Source of the DNA: JAFKFH01 sp017307375
GTDB taxonomy: Bacteria; Pseudomonadota; Alphaproteobacteria; Ferrovibrionales; Ferrovibrionaceae
Assembly: GCA_965229335.1 (NCBI GenBank)
Contig: OZ245874.1
Location: forward strand, 992,001 to 1,056,000
Length of the DNA stretch: 64,000 nt
Direction of reading: 5' to 3'
The notes beneath the pieces are model-generated. The model did no database searches and was not told the DNA's origin. It was given only the letters and a program-made list of their open reading frames with translations. Shown here one piece after another: positions 15,862 to 24,790 of the stretch. The position numbers were made by a program, and so were the translations under genes. The first letter of the stretch is position 1. Every line of letters starts with the position of its first letter.

Positions 15862-17403
15862 ATGGTCACGGCGATATTGCAGAACGGTCTGTCGGCACTG
15901 ACCGCCGCGCAGAAGGCAATGAACACGACGGCGAACAACATCGCCAACGTGAACACGCCAGGCTATCACAAGCAGACCACCACACTGGTCAGCCAGGTGG
16001 TCGGCGGCGTGGGGGCAGGCGTCGGCGTCAGCGGCGTTTCGCGTGCGGTCGACCGCGCGTTGCAGGCCCAGCAGCTGAAGACGACGACGGCGCTCGGCGC
16101 GGCGACGATCAACAAGTCCTATACCGCCAGCCTGTCGCAACTGTTCGGCAAGCCGTCCAGCGGTTCGACCATCGGCACCGCGATCAGCGATCTCCAGTCG
16201 AAGATGGCATCGTTTGCGGCGGCGACCGACAGCGTGCCGGCTTCGACCGTGATCGCCTCGGCGCAGAATCTCGCCACGCAGCTCAACACCCTTTCCCAGG
16301 GCATCCAGGACCAGCGGCTGCAGGCCGACAAGGATGTCGCCAGCGATCTCGACCAGGCCAATACCCTGATGAGCCAGATCGCCGACTACAACAAGGATAT
16401 CGGCTCGGGCCAGGCCACCGGACTGAACGTCTCCGACCTGCAGGACAAGCGCGACGAAGCGTTGCGGCAATTGTCGGTGCTGGTCGGTACGTCGAGCTAT
16501 GTGCGCTCGGACGGGCAGATGGTCGTGATGACGACGGACGGCCAGACCCTGGTCGATGGCGGCAACGCCAACCAGTTCGGCATGATCGGCCCTGCGCCCG
16601 CCAATACGCTGATGAAATACACAGAGGTCACGACGATGACGGCGACGACGCCGACGAATCGTATCGGCCTCGGCACCATCGGCAGCCCGTCGAAAACCGG
16701 TGACCTGACCAACCAGCTCATCGCCAATGGCGGTTCGGTCGGTGCCGAGTTGAACCAGCGCGGCCAATATTCGTCGACGGCCAGCCTGCCCCAGGGCGAA
16801 TTGCAGAAGGCGACGGCCGAACTGAACCAGCTGGCGCTCGCCCTGTACAACACCGTTCAGGCGACCAATCTCGCGACCACCAACACCGCGGGATCGAGCG
16901 TCTACGACCCGACCAATGCGGTCGATGAATCGAACCACTTCTTTTCGGGTGTCTATCCCAATCCGCCGGCCACGCCCGGCAGCATCGACAATGCGGCCAC
17001 GATCCAGATTCACCCCGATCTCCTTGCCGACGCCTCGCTGCTCAATACCACCAGCGGCGCGACCGACATCTCGATCTCCAAGAACCTCTCGACGGCGCTG
17101 AGTTCGACGTCGATTTCGTTCGGTGCCGCCGGCAACCTCCCGGCGCAGACCGGCAGCCTGTCGGGCTATGCCTCGGCCATCCTGAACGACGTGGCGACCA
17201 GTGCCGATACCGCCAACGAGGCCGAGAGTTACCAGTCCTCGCTGCTTTCCACGATCGAGACGCGGCTTGGCGAAACCACCGGCGTCAACCTGGACGAGGA
17301 ACTGGCCGCGCTGATCCAGCAGCAGAAAGCCTATCAGGCCGCCTCGAAGGTGATCCAGACGGCGGACGAGATGCTCGACACCCTGATCAACCTGAAACGC
17401 TGA
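15862..17403 (+). CDS. flgK: Flagellar hook-associated protein 1
   Basis: 513 residues. The N-terminus carries the flagellar rod/hook motif (GLSALTAAQKAMNTTANNIANVNTPGYHKQ) and the C-terminus the matching helix (GVNLDEELAALIQQQKAYQAASKVIQTADEMLDTLINLKR). The middle is Ser/Thr/Ala/Asn-rich, as in hook-filament junction proteins. There is no signal peptide (exported by the flagellar type III system) and no cysteine. ATG 15862 is preferred over GTG 15853 because an AGAGG Shine-Dalgarno stands 9 nt upstream. First gene of the flgK-flgL-flgE-350aa operon. Confidence 0.95.
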   Translation: MVTAILQNGLSALTAAQKAMNTTANNIANVNTPGYHKQTTTLVSQVVGGVGAGVGVSGVSRAVDRALQAQQLKTTTALGAATINKSYTASLSQLFGKPSSGSTIGTAISDLQSKMASFAAATDSVPASTVIASAQNLATQLNTLSQGIQDQRLQADKDVASDLDQANTLMSQIADYNKDIGSGQATGLNVSDLQDKRDEALRQLSVLVGTSSYVRSDGQMVVMTTDGQTLVDGGNANQFGMIGPAPANTLMKYTEVTTMTATTPTNRIGLGTIGSPSKTGDLTNQLIANGGSVGAELNQRGQYSSTASLPQGELQKATAELNQLALALYNTVQATNLATTNTAGSSVYDPTNAVDESNHFFSGVYPNPPATPGSIDNAATIQIHPDLLADASLLNTTSGATDISISKNLSTALSSTSISFGAAGNLPAQTGSLSGYASAILNDVATSADTANEAESYQSSLLSTIETRLGETTGVNLDEELAALIQQQKAYQAASKVIQTADEMLDTLINLKR

Positions 17404-17417
17404 GGAGGGCTCCGACG

Positions 17418-18617
17418 ATGACCAGCATCAGCCGTGTCGGCACCTATGCCCAGAGCCAGGGCCTCGTCTATCTGCTGCTGCAGAACCAGAAGCAGCTCGA
17501 CAATGCCTCGCTGCAGCTGACCACCGGCTACAAGAGCCAGGACTGGTCGGGTTATGCCGACCAGATTTCGCGCCTGACCGGCCTGCAGCAGCAGAATGCG
17601 ACGGCGACGCAGTTCCTGGCCAATATCGACCTGGTCAGCACGCGATCGTCGCTGACCACGACGGCGACCACCGCGATGACCACGCAGGCGAAGTCCTTCC
17701 AGGGCATGTTGAACGAGGCGGTGCCGGTCCCGACCGGCGATACCGCGGCCGACGCCAAGGCCCTGACCGACTACGTCGCCAAGATGTCGGAACAGGCGGC
17801 GACGATGCTGACCTCGATTGCCGATCTGATGAATTCGCAGGACTCGTCGCGCTATCTGTTCGGCGGCTCCAATGTCTCGTCGCCGGCCGTGACGGTTTAT
17901 GCGCCAGGAACCGGCCCCACCGCCGATCAGACCACGCTCGAGAACGCCTATACGTTCGGATCGGACTTGGCACAGCAGCCGAATTCGGCGGCACCGACCA
18001 ATGCCGGCTATCGCTTCGTCGTGAACTCGGCCGGCACCGCGTCGCAGACCGCGATCCAGATCGGCACAAACTCGACTGCCAATCCGCAGCTGCAACTCTC
18101 GACCAATCCCAACCGCACGCCCTGGACGTTGACCACCGAGCCGCCGTACAGCGACGGCGGAACGCCCGCCGCAGCGGCGACCAATGCCTTCAAGCGCCTG
18201 CTCGACGGACTTACCAACGTCGCCGATCTCGGCACCGGCCTGCTGACCCCGATCGGCAACAGCACGGCCTCGGTCCAGGCGGCCTATGCGACGATTTCAT
18301 CGGTCGTGTCGAACGCGAAGTCGGCCGTCAACGATGCGCTGAACGGCAACGCCAATCCCGGCACCGCGCTCAGCGCCACGCCGATCAAGAGCCTCGCCAG
18401 TCTCACCACCGGCGTGGCCGTCGCCCAGCAGACCGCGGGTTATGCCAAGACCACCTATACCCAGCTGGTCCAGAGCACGACCGACGGCATGGCCGACATC
18501 CTGATGGCGGATACGACCGAGTCGGCGGCAAAAGTCTCGGCCCTGCAGACGCAGCTGCAGGCGTCCTATTCCGCCCTGGCCAAGGTGCAGAGCCTCTCTC
18601 TGCTCAACTATCTCTGA
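17418..18617 (+). CDS. flgL: Flagellar hook-associated protein 3
   Basis: 399 residues with the flagellin/FlgL N-terminal helix (MTSISRVGTYAQSQGL, then QKQLDNASLQLTTGYKSQDWSGYADQISRL) and a C-terminal coiled helix ending in SALAKVQSLSLLNYL. QDSSRYLFGGSNV is the usual FlgL middle motif. Together with FlgK it forms the junction between hook and filament. A strong GAGGAGGG Shine-Dalgarno lies just upstream, 14 bp after flgK. Cysteine-free, no signal peptide. Confidence 0.94.
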   Translation: MTSISRVGTYAQSQGLVYLLLQNQKQLDNASLQLTTGYKSQDWSGYADQISRLTGLQQQNATATQFLANIDLVSTRSSLTTTATTAMTTQAKSFQGMLNEAVPVPTGDTAADAKALTDYVAKMSEQAATMLTSIADLMNSQDSSRYLFGGSNVSSPAVTVYAPGTGPTADQTTLENAYTFGSDLAQQPNSAAPTNAGYRFVVNSAGTASQTAIQIGTNSTANPQLQLSTNPNRTPWTLTTEPPYSDGGTPAAAATNAFKRLLDGLTNVADLGTGLLTPIGNSTASVQAAYATISSVVSNAKSAVNDALNGNANPGTALSATPIKSLASLTTGVAVAQQTAGYAKTTYTQLVQSTTDGMADILMADTTESAAKVSALQTQLQASYSALAKVQSLSLLNYL

Positions 18618-18633
18618 ACGAGGAGAGTTCGAG

Positions 18634-20025
18634 ATGAGCCTCTATGGTTCGATGGTTTCCGGCATCCTTGGCCTGCAGGCGCAGACCCAGGCGATGAGCA
18701 TGATTTCCGACAACATCGCGAACGTGAACACGGTCGGCTACAAGCGGACGGGACCGGCGTTTTCGACGCTGGTGACGTCGTCCGCGACCAAGACCAGCTA
18801 TACGCCCGGCGGCGTGCAGGTGCGGCCGCAGCAATACATCGCCAACCAGGGTGTGCTCGGCACCTCGACCACGTCGACCAATATCGCGGTGTCGGGCCAG
18901 GGCTTCTTTGTCGTCTCGACCCAGCCGGTGGCCGGCGCCGCCAATGGCGGGGCGGCGACGCTGCCCTCGGGCGCAACGATCGGCTATACGCGCGCCGGCG
19001 ATTTCGGCGTCGACGACAACGGCAATCTGGTCAATTCGGCCGGGTACTACCTGCAGGGCTGGCCGGCAATTCCGCCGAACTACACCTCGTTCAACACCTC
19101 GCTGACCACCACCCAGCTGTCGACCATCAATGTCGGCGGCCTGTCGGGCAATGCGGTCGCGTCGTCAGAGATCACGGCCCGGATCAACCTGCAGGCATCG
19201 ACCACCGCCGACACGACCTACAATTTCGGCGACATGGGTACCTACATCAATTCCGGCGGCACCAGCGGCACCGCCCCGGATTTCCAGCGCACCTTCCAGG
19301 TCTACGACAGCCAGGGGACGGCGCGGGCAGTGACCTATGCCTTCCAGAAGACCGCGACCAACCAGTGGACGGTCGAGGTCTATGCCGACCTCGACGGCAA
19401 CGGCACGCAGGACCTGGTCAATTCGGCCGGATCGCAATCCAATGCCAATTCGCTGATGACCTTCAACAGCGACGGCACGCTCGACACCACCAACTCGACG
19501 TTCCTGACCAACAATACGCCACTGGCCATCAACTGGAATGCCGCGCTCGGCATCGACACGCCGCAGAACATCACCCAGAAGTTCGGCACCAACGGCCTCG
19601 CCGACGGTTTCACGCAGAATGACCAGGCATCGTCGCTGGTGTCGTCGAACGTCAACGGCTCGGTGGCCGGTACCTTCACCGGCGTTTCGATCGGCGATGA
19701 CGGCGTCGTCAAGGCCATGTTCGACAACGGTACGTCGCGTGCGATCGCCCAGATCCCGCTGGTGACCTTCCCGAATCCGAACGGCCTGCGCTCGGGGTCG
19801 GGCAACGTCTATTTCGAGACGCAGGAATCGGGCAGCGGCAACATCAATGTCTCGGGCACCGGGGGCTCGGGCGATATTTCGGGCAATTCGCTCGAGCAGT
19901 CGACGGTCGACCTGGCGACCGAATTCACCAACATGATCGTGGTGCAGCGCGCCTATTCGGCCAATTCGAAGACGATCCAGACCGTCGACGACATGCTGTC
20001 CGAGATCATCAACCTTAAACGCTAG
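18634..20025 (+). CDS. flgE: Flagellar hook protein
   Basis: 463 residues. N-terminal motif SLYGSMVSGILGLQAQTQAMSMISDNIANVNTVGYKR, the FlgE core (NIAVSGQGFFVV, YTRAGDFGVDDNGNLVNSAGYYLQGW), FlgE-D2 region (residues about 180-330), and the C-terminal GNSLEQSTVDLATEFTNMIVVQRAYSANSKTIQTVDDMLSEIINLKR. Polymerises into the hook. A GAGGAGAG Shine-Dalgarno precedes it. Its place after flgKL, without flgD or rod genes nearby, is not the usual arrangement. Cysteine-free. Confidence 0.94.
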   Translation: MSLYGSMVSGILGLQAQTQAMSMISDNIANVNTVGYKRTGPAFSTLVTSSATKTSYTPGGVQVRPQQYIANQGVLGTSTTSTNIAVSGQGFFVVSTQPVAGAANGGAATLPSGATIGYTRAGDFGVDDNGNLVNSAGYYLQGWPAIPPNYTSFNTSLTTTQLSTINVGGLSGNAVASSEITARINLQASTTADTTYNFGDMGTYINSGGTSGTAPDFQRTFQVYDSQGTARAVTYAFQKTATNQWTVEVYADLDGNGTQDLVNSAGSQSNANSLMTFNSDGTLDTTNSTFLTNNTPLAINWNAALGIDTPQNITQKFGTNGLADGFTQNDQASSLVSSNVNGSVAGTFTGVSIGDDGVVKAMFDNGTSRAIAQIPLVTFPNPNGLRSGSGNVYFETQESGSGNINVSGTGGSGDISGNSLEQSTVDLATEFTNMIVVQRAYSANSKTIQTVDDMLSEIINLKR

Positions 20026-20036
20026 AGGATGGTGTC

Positions 20037-21089
20037 ATGACGACATCGGCGGTTACCTCTACCGCGATCGGCACCGGCGTCGCCGACATGATCGCGAAAA
20101 GCCTGTCCAGCGATTCCACCTCGACCGGCCTGACCAAGGAGGTGACCAAGGAAAGCCTCGACGCGATCATCAACCAGGGCAAGATCGAGGCCAGCAAGAC
20201 CAGCATCTACACCAATGCCGCGACCCGGATTGCCGCGATGACCGCGGGAACCTATACCGGCACGGCGGACTGGGAGGTTTCGGCCTCCTATCTCGCCAAG
20301 ACCGGACAGCCGTTTTTCGTCTCGATCGACTCATCGACCGGCGGCGTCACGGTAACGCGGGAGCGCGACAGCGATCTGGAAAACTACAACCAGGCACAGA
20401 AGGATCGACTTACCGCGGCCATGGACCAGCTCGACCAGCTCGTGGTCAAGCAGAACGCCAATCTGACCAACGAGGCCCTGAAGACCAAGCTGCAGACCGC
20501 GGCCGACGACTACCAGCAGATCGAGAATTATGGTGGTGCGGCGACCGAAAGCTGGCAGTACGCGGCAAACGTCATGCGGTCCAACATGGTGCCGTTCAAA
20601 CTGGCGCTCGACGCCGACGGCAACGTCACGACCCTCGATCAGACCAAAGGCCAGTACGGCGACGACGTCGACGCGGTCAAGAAGCTGAAGCTGCAGAATA
20701 TCGTGTCGCAATGGCAGGATGCGGTATCGACCGGCATCTATACCGAGCTGTGGCAGGTCGAGGCCAAGTCGGCCGCCGATCTCGGCGACAGCTTCTACTT
20801 CGATCTCGACAATGCCGGCAACATCAAGGTCCAGAGCAATACCGCCGACAACGTGACGCCGGATTTCCTGAACGAGGATCCCTACCCCAAGCTTGGCGCC
20901 GACGCGCAATGGCAGAAGGATGCGCTGGCCTTCGCCAAGGCGGGCACGGCCTTCTACCTCGACATCGATCCCCAGACCCAGGGCATCGTCGCCAAGGAAC
21001 TGACGGCGCAGAACATCATCACCTGGAACAAGGGGCCGGCCTGGCAGCAGACCGACCAGGTCGGCGCCATCGTCTCGATGTTCGCCTAG
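20037..21089 (+). CDS. Uncharacterised four-repeat protein of the flagellar operon
   Basis: 350 residues; I do not recognise the family. It follows flgE by 11 bp with an AGAGGA Shine-Dalgarno, so it belongs to the flgKLE operon. It has no signal peptide, no membrane segment and no cysteine, like FlgK, FlgL and FlgE, which suggests a flagellar-exported or axial protein. The first 40 residues are Ser/Thr-rich. Four repeats share exactly the same spacing W-x3-A-x9-F-x3-[IL]-D: W79-A83-F93-D98, W173-A177-F187-D192, W239-A243-F253-D258 and W292-A296-F306-D311. Each ends in a beta-like FxVxID strand followed by Gly/Asn-rich turns. Linkers of 94, 66 and 53 residues separate repeat starts; the first linkers hold long charged helices. 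Its end overlaps the convergent gamma-glutamyltransferase gene by 4 bp. Confidence 0.85.
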   Translation: MTTSAVTSTAIGTGVADMIAKSLSSDSTSTGLTKEVTKESLDAIINQGKIEASKTSIYTNAATRIAAMTAGTYTGTADWEVSASYLAKTGQPFFVSIDSSTGGVTVTRERDSDLENYNQAQKDRLTAAMDQLDQLVVKQNANLTNEALKTKLQTAADDYQQIENYGGAATESWQYAANVMRSNMVPFKLALDADGNVTTLDQTKGQYGDDVDAVKKLKLQNIVSQWQDAVSTGIYTELWQVEAKSAADLGDSFYFDLDNAGNIKVQSNTADNVTPDFLNEDPYPKLGADAQWQKDALAFAKAGTAFYLDIDPQTQGIVAKELTAQNIITWNKGPAWQQTDQVGAIVSMFA

Positions 21090-22660
21090 GCTTGGGCGAC
21101 CGCCGCGGACCAGGGTGATGCCGCGTCGCTGATGCCGTGGCGCGTTCCGTCGTTGCCCTGGTGGATCAGGTTGGGGCAGGCGAAGTTCAGCGGCATCACG
21201 TCATGATCGACCACGACGGTCGGGCCGTCCGCCTCCAGTGCGCCGATGATCTCGGCACCCAGCCGCCGGTCGGCCGTGACGGTCTCGGCATCTGAAACAT
21301 CGATGCGCGGATGGTGCGCCGCCTCGGCCGTGCTCATGCCGAACTCGGCGACGAATGCCGTGGTCTGCAGCACCGCCGCCATGATGCGCCGCCCGCCCGA
21401 GGCGCCGGCGGCCAGCACCGGCCGTGCGCCGTCACGCAGGATCACCGGGCACATGTTGGTCAACGGCCGCTTGCCCGGGGCGATCGAGTTGGGCTTGCCC
21501 GGGACGGGGTCGAACCACATGACCCCGTTGTTCATCAGGATGCCGGTGCTTGGCAGCACGACGCGGCTGCCCATCGACGACAGCAAGGTCGAGGTCAGGG
21601 CCACCATCGTGCCGTCGGCGTCGCAGGCAGTCAGGTGGGTGGTGCAGCTTTCGGCCGATTTCGGTTCGCCGTCGCCAAGGCCGGCCAGCCGCCGGGCGTA
21701 GGCCTGCTTCAGCCCGCGGGCCAGCGCGACATACCATCGCGCATCGGGCCGGCTGCCGGCTCGGCCCTGCGGCAGATGGTCCAGCACGTCGATCAGTGTC
21801 GGCGCAGCGGTCAGGCCGCCCGCGAGTTGCAGCACGTGATTGCCGCGCGCATAGTCCTGGGCCGGCCGTATCGTGGCGGTACAGCCGCGCAAGTCCTCGG
21901 CATCGAGCACGCCGCCGAGTTCGGCGGTATCGGCGACGATGCCGGCGGCAATTTCCCCTTCGTAGAAATCGCGCCAGCCGGCCCGGGCCAACCGTTCCAG
22001 CGTCGCGCCGAGATTGCCCAGGCGGAAGAAGCCCGGCACGCCCTGGTAGGGCGGCACCGGCGGCAGCCCGTCGGGCAGATAGATCCGCGCGCTTTCGGCG
22101 TAGCGTCGCAGGATCGGGGCCGAGGTCGCGATCTTCAGCGTGGTGAACCAGTCCTGCGCCAGGCCGCGGCGGGCCAGCGCGATCGCCGGCTCGATGATTG
22201 CCGCCAGCGGCAGCCGGCCCCAGCGCCGGTGCATCTCGGCATAGCCCGCGACGGCCGAAGGAATGGCAAACGACAACGGGCCATGCACGTTGGCATCGCC
22301 CTCGACCTCGGGCCAGCCGAACAGGTCCTTGGCGACGCGGCCGGTCAGCTTGAAGCGCGTGGCATCGAGGCCGCGCGGGGCCACCGGGCCGAAATCGACC
22401 AGATCGGCGCGGGCTTCGCCGGCGCGGTGGACGACGGCGAAGCCGATGCCGCCCAGCCCGGTGTTCCACGGTTCGACCGCGGCCAGCGCCAGGGCGGTGG
22501 CAACGGCGGCGTCGATGGCGTTGCCGCCCTGGTCGAGGATGACGACCCCGGCCTCGGCCGCGCTGCGTGCCTGGGAGACGACGATGCCGCGCCGGCCGCT
22601 CGCCCCCGGTTTGCTCTGGACCCAGTTCTGCGTCAGATGCGGGGGCGGGGTGTAGGTCAT
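21086..22660 (-). CDS. Gamma-glutamyltransferase family protein (1)
   Basis: 524-residue Ntn-hydrolase precursor. Family blocks: VVSQARSAAEAGVVILDQGGNAIDAAVATALALAAVEPWNTGLGG near the N-terminus, the nucleophile region SCTTHLTACDADGTMVALTSTLLSSMGS (the first Thr of TTH would become the N-terminus of the small subunit), then TGILMNNGVMWFDP, NSIAPGKRPLTNMCP and GASGGRRIMAAVLQ. No obvious Sec signal follows the chosen ATG at 22660, so it may be cytoplasmic. The ORF extends upstream to 22747 but that stretch is the regulatory spacer to the divergent LysR gene. It hydrolyses or transfers gamma-glutamyl groups, or acts on related amides. Confidence 0.87.
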   Translation of the reverse strand: MTYTPPPHLTQNWVQSKPGASGRRGIVVSQARSAAEAGVVILDQGGNAIDAAVATALALAAVEPWNTGLGGIGFAVVHRAGEARADLVDFGPVAPRGLDATRFKLTGRVAKDLFGWPEVEGDANVHGPLSFAIPSAVAGYAEMHRRWGRLPLAAIIEPAIALARRGLAQDWFTTLKIATSAPILRRYAESARIYLPDGLPPVPPYQGVPGFFRLGNLGATLERLARAGWRDFYEGEIAAGIVADTAELGGVLDAEDLRGCTATIRPAQDYARGNHVLQLAGGLTAAPTLIDVLDHLPQGRAGSRPDARWYVALARGLKQAYARRLAGLGDGEPKSAESCTTHLTACDADGTMVALTSTLLSSMGSRVVLPSTGILMNNGVMWFDPVPGKPNSIAPGKRPLTNMCPVILRDGARPVLAAGASGGRRIMAAVLQTTAFVAEFGMSTAEAAHHPRIDVSDAETVTADRRLGAEIIGALEADGPTVVVDHDVMPLNFACPNLIHQGNDGTRHGISDAASPWSAAVAQA

Positions 22661-22725
22661 GGCTACTGGCTCGCGGATGCGGACGATTCGCCGGAATGCT
22701 AGTGGACCGGCCCGGCCCTGGCCAG

Positions 22726-22755
22726 CTATGGAATGAAAAAAACCCATAGTTTCAT
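22726..22755. promoter_or_regulatory. Candidate LysR binding site
   Basis: Two interleaved perfect inverted repeats lie between the divergent gamma-glutamyltransferase and LysR genes: CTATGG-N12-CCATAG (22726-22749) and ATGAAA-N11-TTTCAT (22733-22755). The second has LysR-type T-N11-A geometry. It ends 15 bp before the LysR start codon, suited to autoregulation and control of the divergent gene. Confidence 0.5.
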
Positions 22756-22769
22756 GTTATGAGTTCGCC

Positions 22770-23600
22770 ATGGACCTGCGCAGCCTCAGCTATTTCATCG
22801 CGGTGTACGAGGAAGGCAATCTCAGCCTCGCCGCCCGGCGGTGCCATGTGTCGCAGCCCTCGATCTCGGTGGCGATGCAGGCGCTGGAGGCGGCATTGGG
22901 CGGCCAGTTGCTGATCCGCCATTCCAAGGGGGTCAGCCCGACGCCGGCAGGCGAGCAGCTCTACGGCCGGGCGATCAAGCTGCTGGCCGATGTCGAGGCG
23001 ATCCGCCATCTGTTCCGGCAGGATCGCGAACGGACGCCGCTGACGGTCGCGGCCACGCGCTTCCTGCCGTTCGACCGGGTCGGCGTGCTGCTGAAGGCAC
23101 TCGGCCATGCCGCCGGCGGGCACGACGTGCGTGTCGTGGCGCTCGACCAGCCGGCCGACCTGCGCCTCGTGACACGCCAGTCGTTGCGCGACGACGAGAT
23201 CTTCTACCCGCTGTGGGAGGATCGCTTCCTGCTGGCCCTGCCGCGTGCCCATCCGCTGACGTTGCGGGCCACCGTCCGCCTGGTCGACCTGGCGGGGCTT
23301 GCCTGGATCGCGCGATCCGGCTGCGAGGTCGATGCCCGGCTGCAGGCCCGCGCCGCGGCCGGCGGCGTGGCCCTGGAAATCCGGGCGTCGGCCGAAAGCG
23401 ATGATCAGGCGCTGGCGCTGGTCGAGGCCGAGATCGGTTGCGCCCTGGTGCCGCAGGCCGGGCTGGCGGGGCCGCAGGTCGCGCTGCGCGAACTTGCCGA
23501 CATGCCGCTCGACCGCAATGTCGGCGTGGCGCATGGCCGCGGCTGGCAGATGACCGAGGCGATCGGCAGCGCCCTGGCGCAATGCCGGCGCCGCTGGTAA
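22770..23600 (+). CDS. LysR family transcriptional regulator
   Basis: 276 residues. HTH: MDLRSLSYFIAVYEEGNLSLAARRCHVSQPSISVAMQALEAALGGQLLIRHSKGVSPTPAGEQLY (1-66). The effector domain is short for the family (about 185 residues after the linker; typical LysR proteins are about 300 long), with DEIFYPLWEDRFLLALPRAHPL and a C-terminal ALVEAEIGCALVPQAGL. It is divergent from the first gamma-glutamyltransferase gene and lies 4 bp from the convergent alanine-dehydrogenase-like gene. Inverted repeats with N11 spacing flank this regulator's neighbours on both sides, so it probably controls both gamma-glutamyltransferase genes. Confidence 0.9.
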   Translation: MDLRSLSYFIAVYEEGNLSLAARRCHVSQPSISVAMQALEAALGGQLLIRHSKGVSPTPAGEQLYGRAIKLLADVEAIRHLFRQDRERTPLTVAATRFLPFDRVGVLLKALGHAAGGHDVRVVALDQPADLRLVTRQSLRDDEIFYPLWEDRFLLALPRAHPLTLRATVRLVDLAGLAWIARSGCEVDARLQARAAAGGVALEIRASAESDDQALALVEAEIGCALVPQAGLAGPQVALRELADMPLDRNVGVAHGRGWQMTEAIGSALAQCRRRW

Positions 23601-23604
23601 CCCA

Positions 23605-24690
23605 TCAGCCGGCGAACGGCACCCAGGGCCGTTCCTGAAGGGTTGCGGTGCGCCGGTCGTGCAACCGGCCGTGGCGGCAGACGACGGCCGCGGCCAGCCA
23701 TGGCTGGTCGTGCGTGGCGGCGTCGAGCCCGAAGGTTGCAACCGGCGCGGCGATCGCGGCCGCGACGTCGGCGAAGGTGGCCGAGGCGACAGGGGGTACC
23801 GCGGCCGGCAGGTTCTCGACGCAGAAATGGGTGATGCCCGCAACCTGATAGGTCGGGTTCTCCCAACTCGTCGGCACCGACGTCTCGATCGCGCCGGCGC
23901 GGTCGCAGGCGACGTCGACGATGACCGCCCCGCGCGGCAGCAGGCCGAGCATGTCGCGGGTGATCAGGTGGTCGCGCCGGCTCTTGTCCCAGCGCACGCA
24001 GTTGATGACGAGATCGGCCTGGCCCAGCAGGTCGGGCAGCGCCGCGGGCCGCGCCGTGGCGAAGTCGCGGTTCGACCAGTCGCTCAGTGCCCGGGCCAGT
24101 GCGGCTTCATCCTCGTCGATCCCGGTCACGCCGACCCCGAGATTGAGCAGCACGCGCAGCGCGCCGCGTCCGGCCAGGCCCAGGCCGATCACCAGGGCGC
24201 GGGCGCCCTGCATGCCGGCGTGGCGCATGAAATGGCGGCCGTTGCCGCCATGCGGCCGGAACAGCAGGTGCAAGCCTTCCAGCGCGCCAAGCTCGCCGGC
24301 GATCGGGCTGTTGCCGGGATGATGCGGATGGGCATGTTCGGCCGCGATCGCCGTTGTCCCGGCGGCGAGCAGATGGTCGACCAGCGCCCGGTCGCGTCCG
24401 CAATAGAGATTGGCGACGAGGATGTGGTCGGCTCGCAGCCCGGGCAGTTCGGTCTGCATCGGTTCCTTGACCTTCACGATCATCTCCGCCGCCGCGAATA
24501 CCGCAGGCCCGTCGGCAAGGATCGTGGCGCCGGCCGCCTCGTAGGCGCGGTCGTCGGCACCGGCATGCCGGCCGGCGCCGCGTTCGACGAAAAGGCGGGC
24601 CCCCGCGCGCACCAGCCGCGCGACATGCGCCGGAAGCAGGGCGACGCGGCCCTCCTGCACCTTGATCTCCCTGGGTATTCCTATGTGCAT
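23605..24690 (-). CDS. Alanine dehydrogenase-like NAD(P)-binding protein with altered active site
   Basis: 361 residues, matching the alanine dehydrogenase/transhydrogenase-alpha fold along its length: IGIPREIKVQEGRVALLP with R15, AEMIVKVKEP with K75, a nucleotide-binding VIGLGLAGRGAL, VIVDVACDRAGAIETSVPTSWENPTY with the conserved Asp, and VAGITHFCVENLPAAVPPVAS. The catalytic His96 of alanine dehydrogenases (FTYLHLA) is Tyr96 here (LVANLYCGRD). It therefore may act on another substrate or be a related opine/carboxyalkyl-type enzyme. It is divergent from the second gamma-glutamyltransferase gene with 100 bp between starts. Confidence 0.8.
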   Translation of the reverse strand: MHIGIPREIKVQEGRVALLPAHVARLVRAGARLFVERGAGRHAGADDRAYEAAGATILADGPAVFAAAEMIVKVKEPMQTELPGLRADHILVANLYCGRDRALVDHLLAAGTTAIAAEHAHPHHPGNSPIAGELGALEGLHLLFRPHGGNGRHFMRHAGMQGARALVIGLGLAGRGALRVLLNLGVGVTGIDEDEAALARALSDWSNRDFATARPAALPDLLGQADLVINCVRWDKSRRDHLITRDMLGLLPRGAVIVDVACDRAGAIETSVPTSWENPTYQVAGITHFCVENLPAAVPPVASATFADVAAAIAAPVATFGLDAATHDQPWLAAAVVCRHGRLHDRRTATLQERPWVPFAG

Positions 24691-24744
24691 GCGCGTCGCC
24701 TTCTCCCGGCACGGTTTGACCTTGCCAAGCTGCCCGCCGTCAAC

Positions 24745-24763
24745 CTATCAATCTCGACAATAG
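24745..24763. promoter_or_regulatory. Candidate LysR half-site pair (CTAT-N11-ATAG)
   Basis: An inverted repeat CTAT-N11-ATAG lies between the divergent alanine-dehydrogenase-like and second gamma-glutamyltransferase genes. The outer sequence CTAT/ATAG matches the outer arms of the site at 22726-22749. It lies 28 bp upstream of the ATG at 24791. Confidence 0.35.
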
Positions 24764-24790
24764 AAAATCCAAACTGCATAGGTGGAAACC

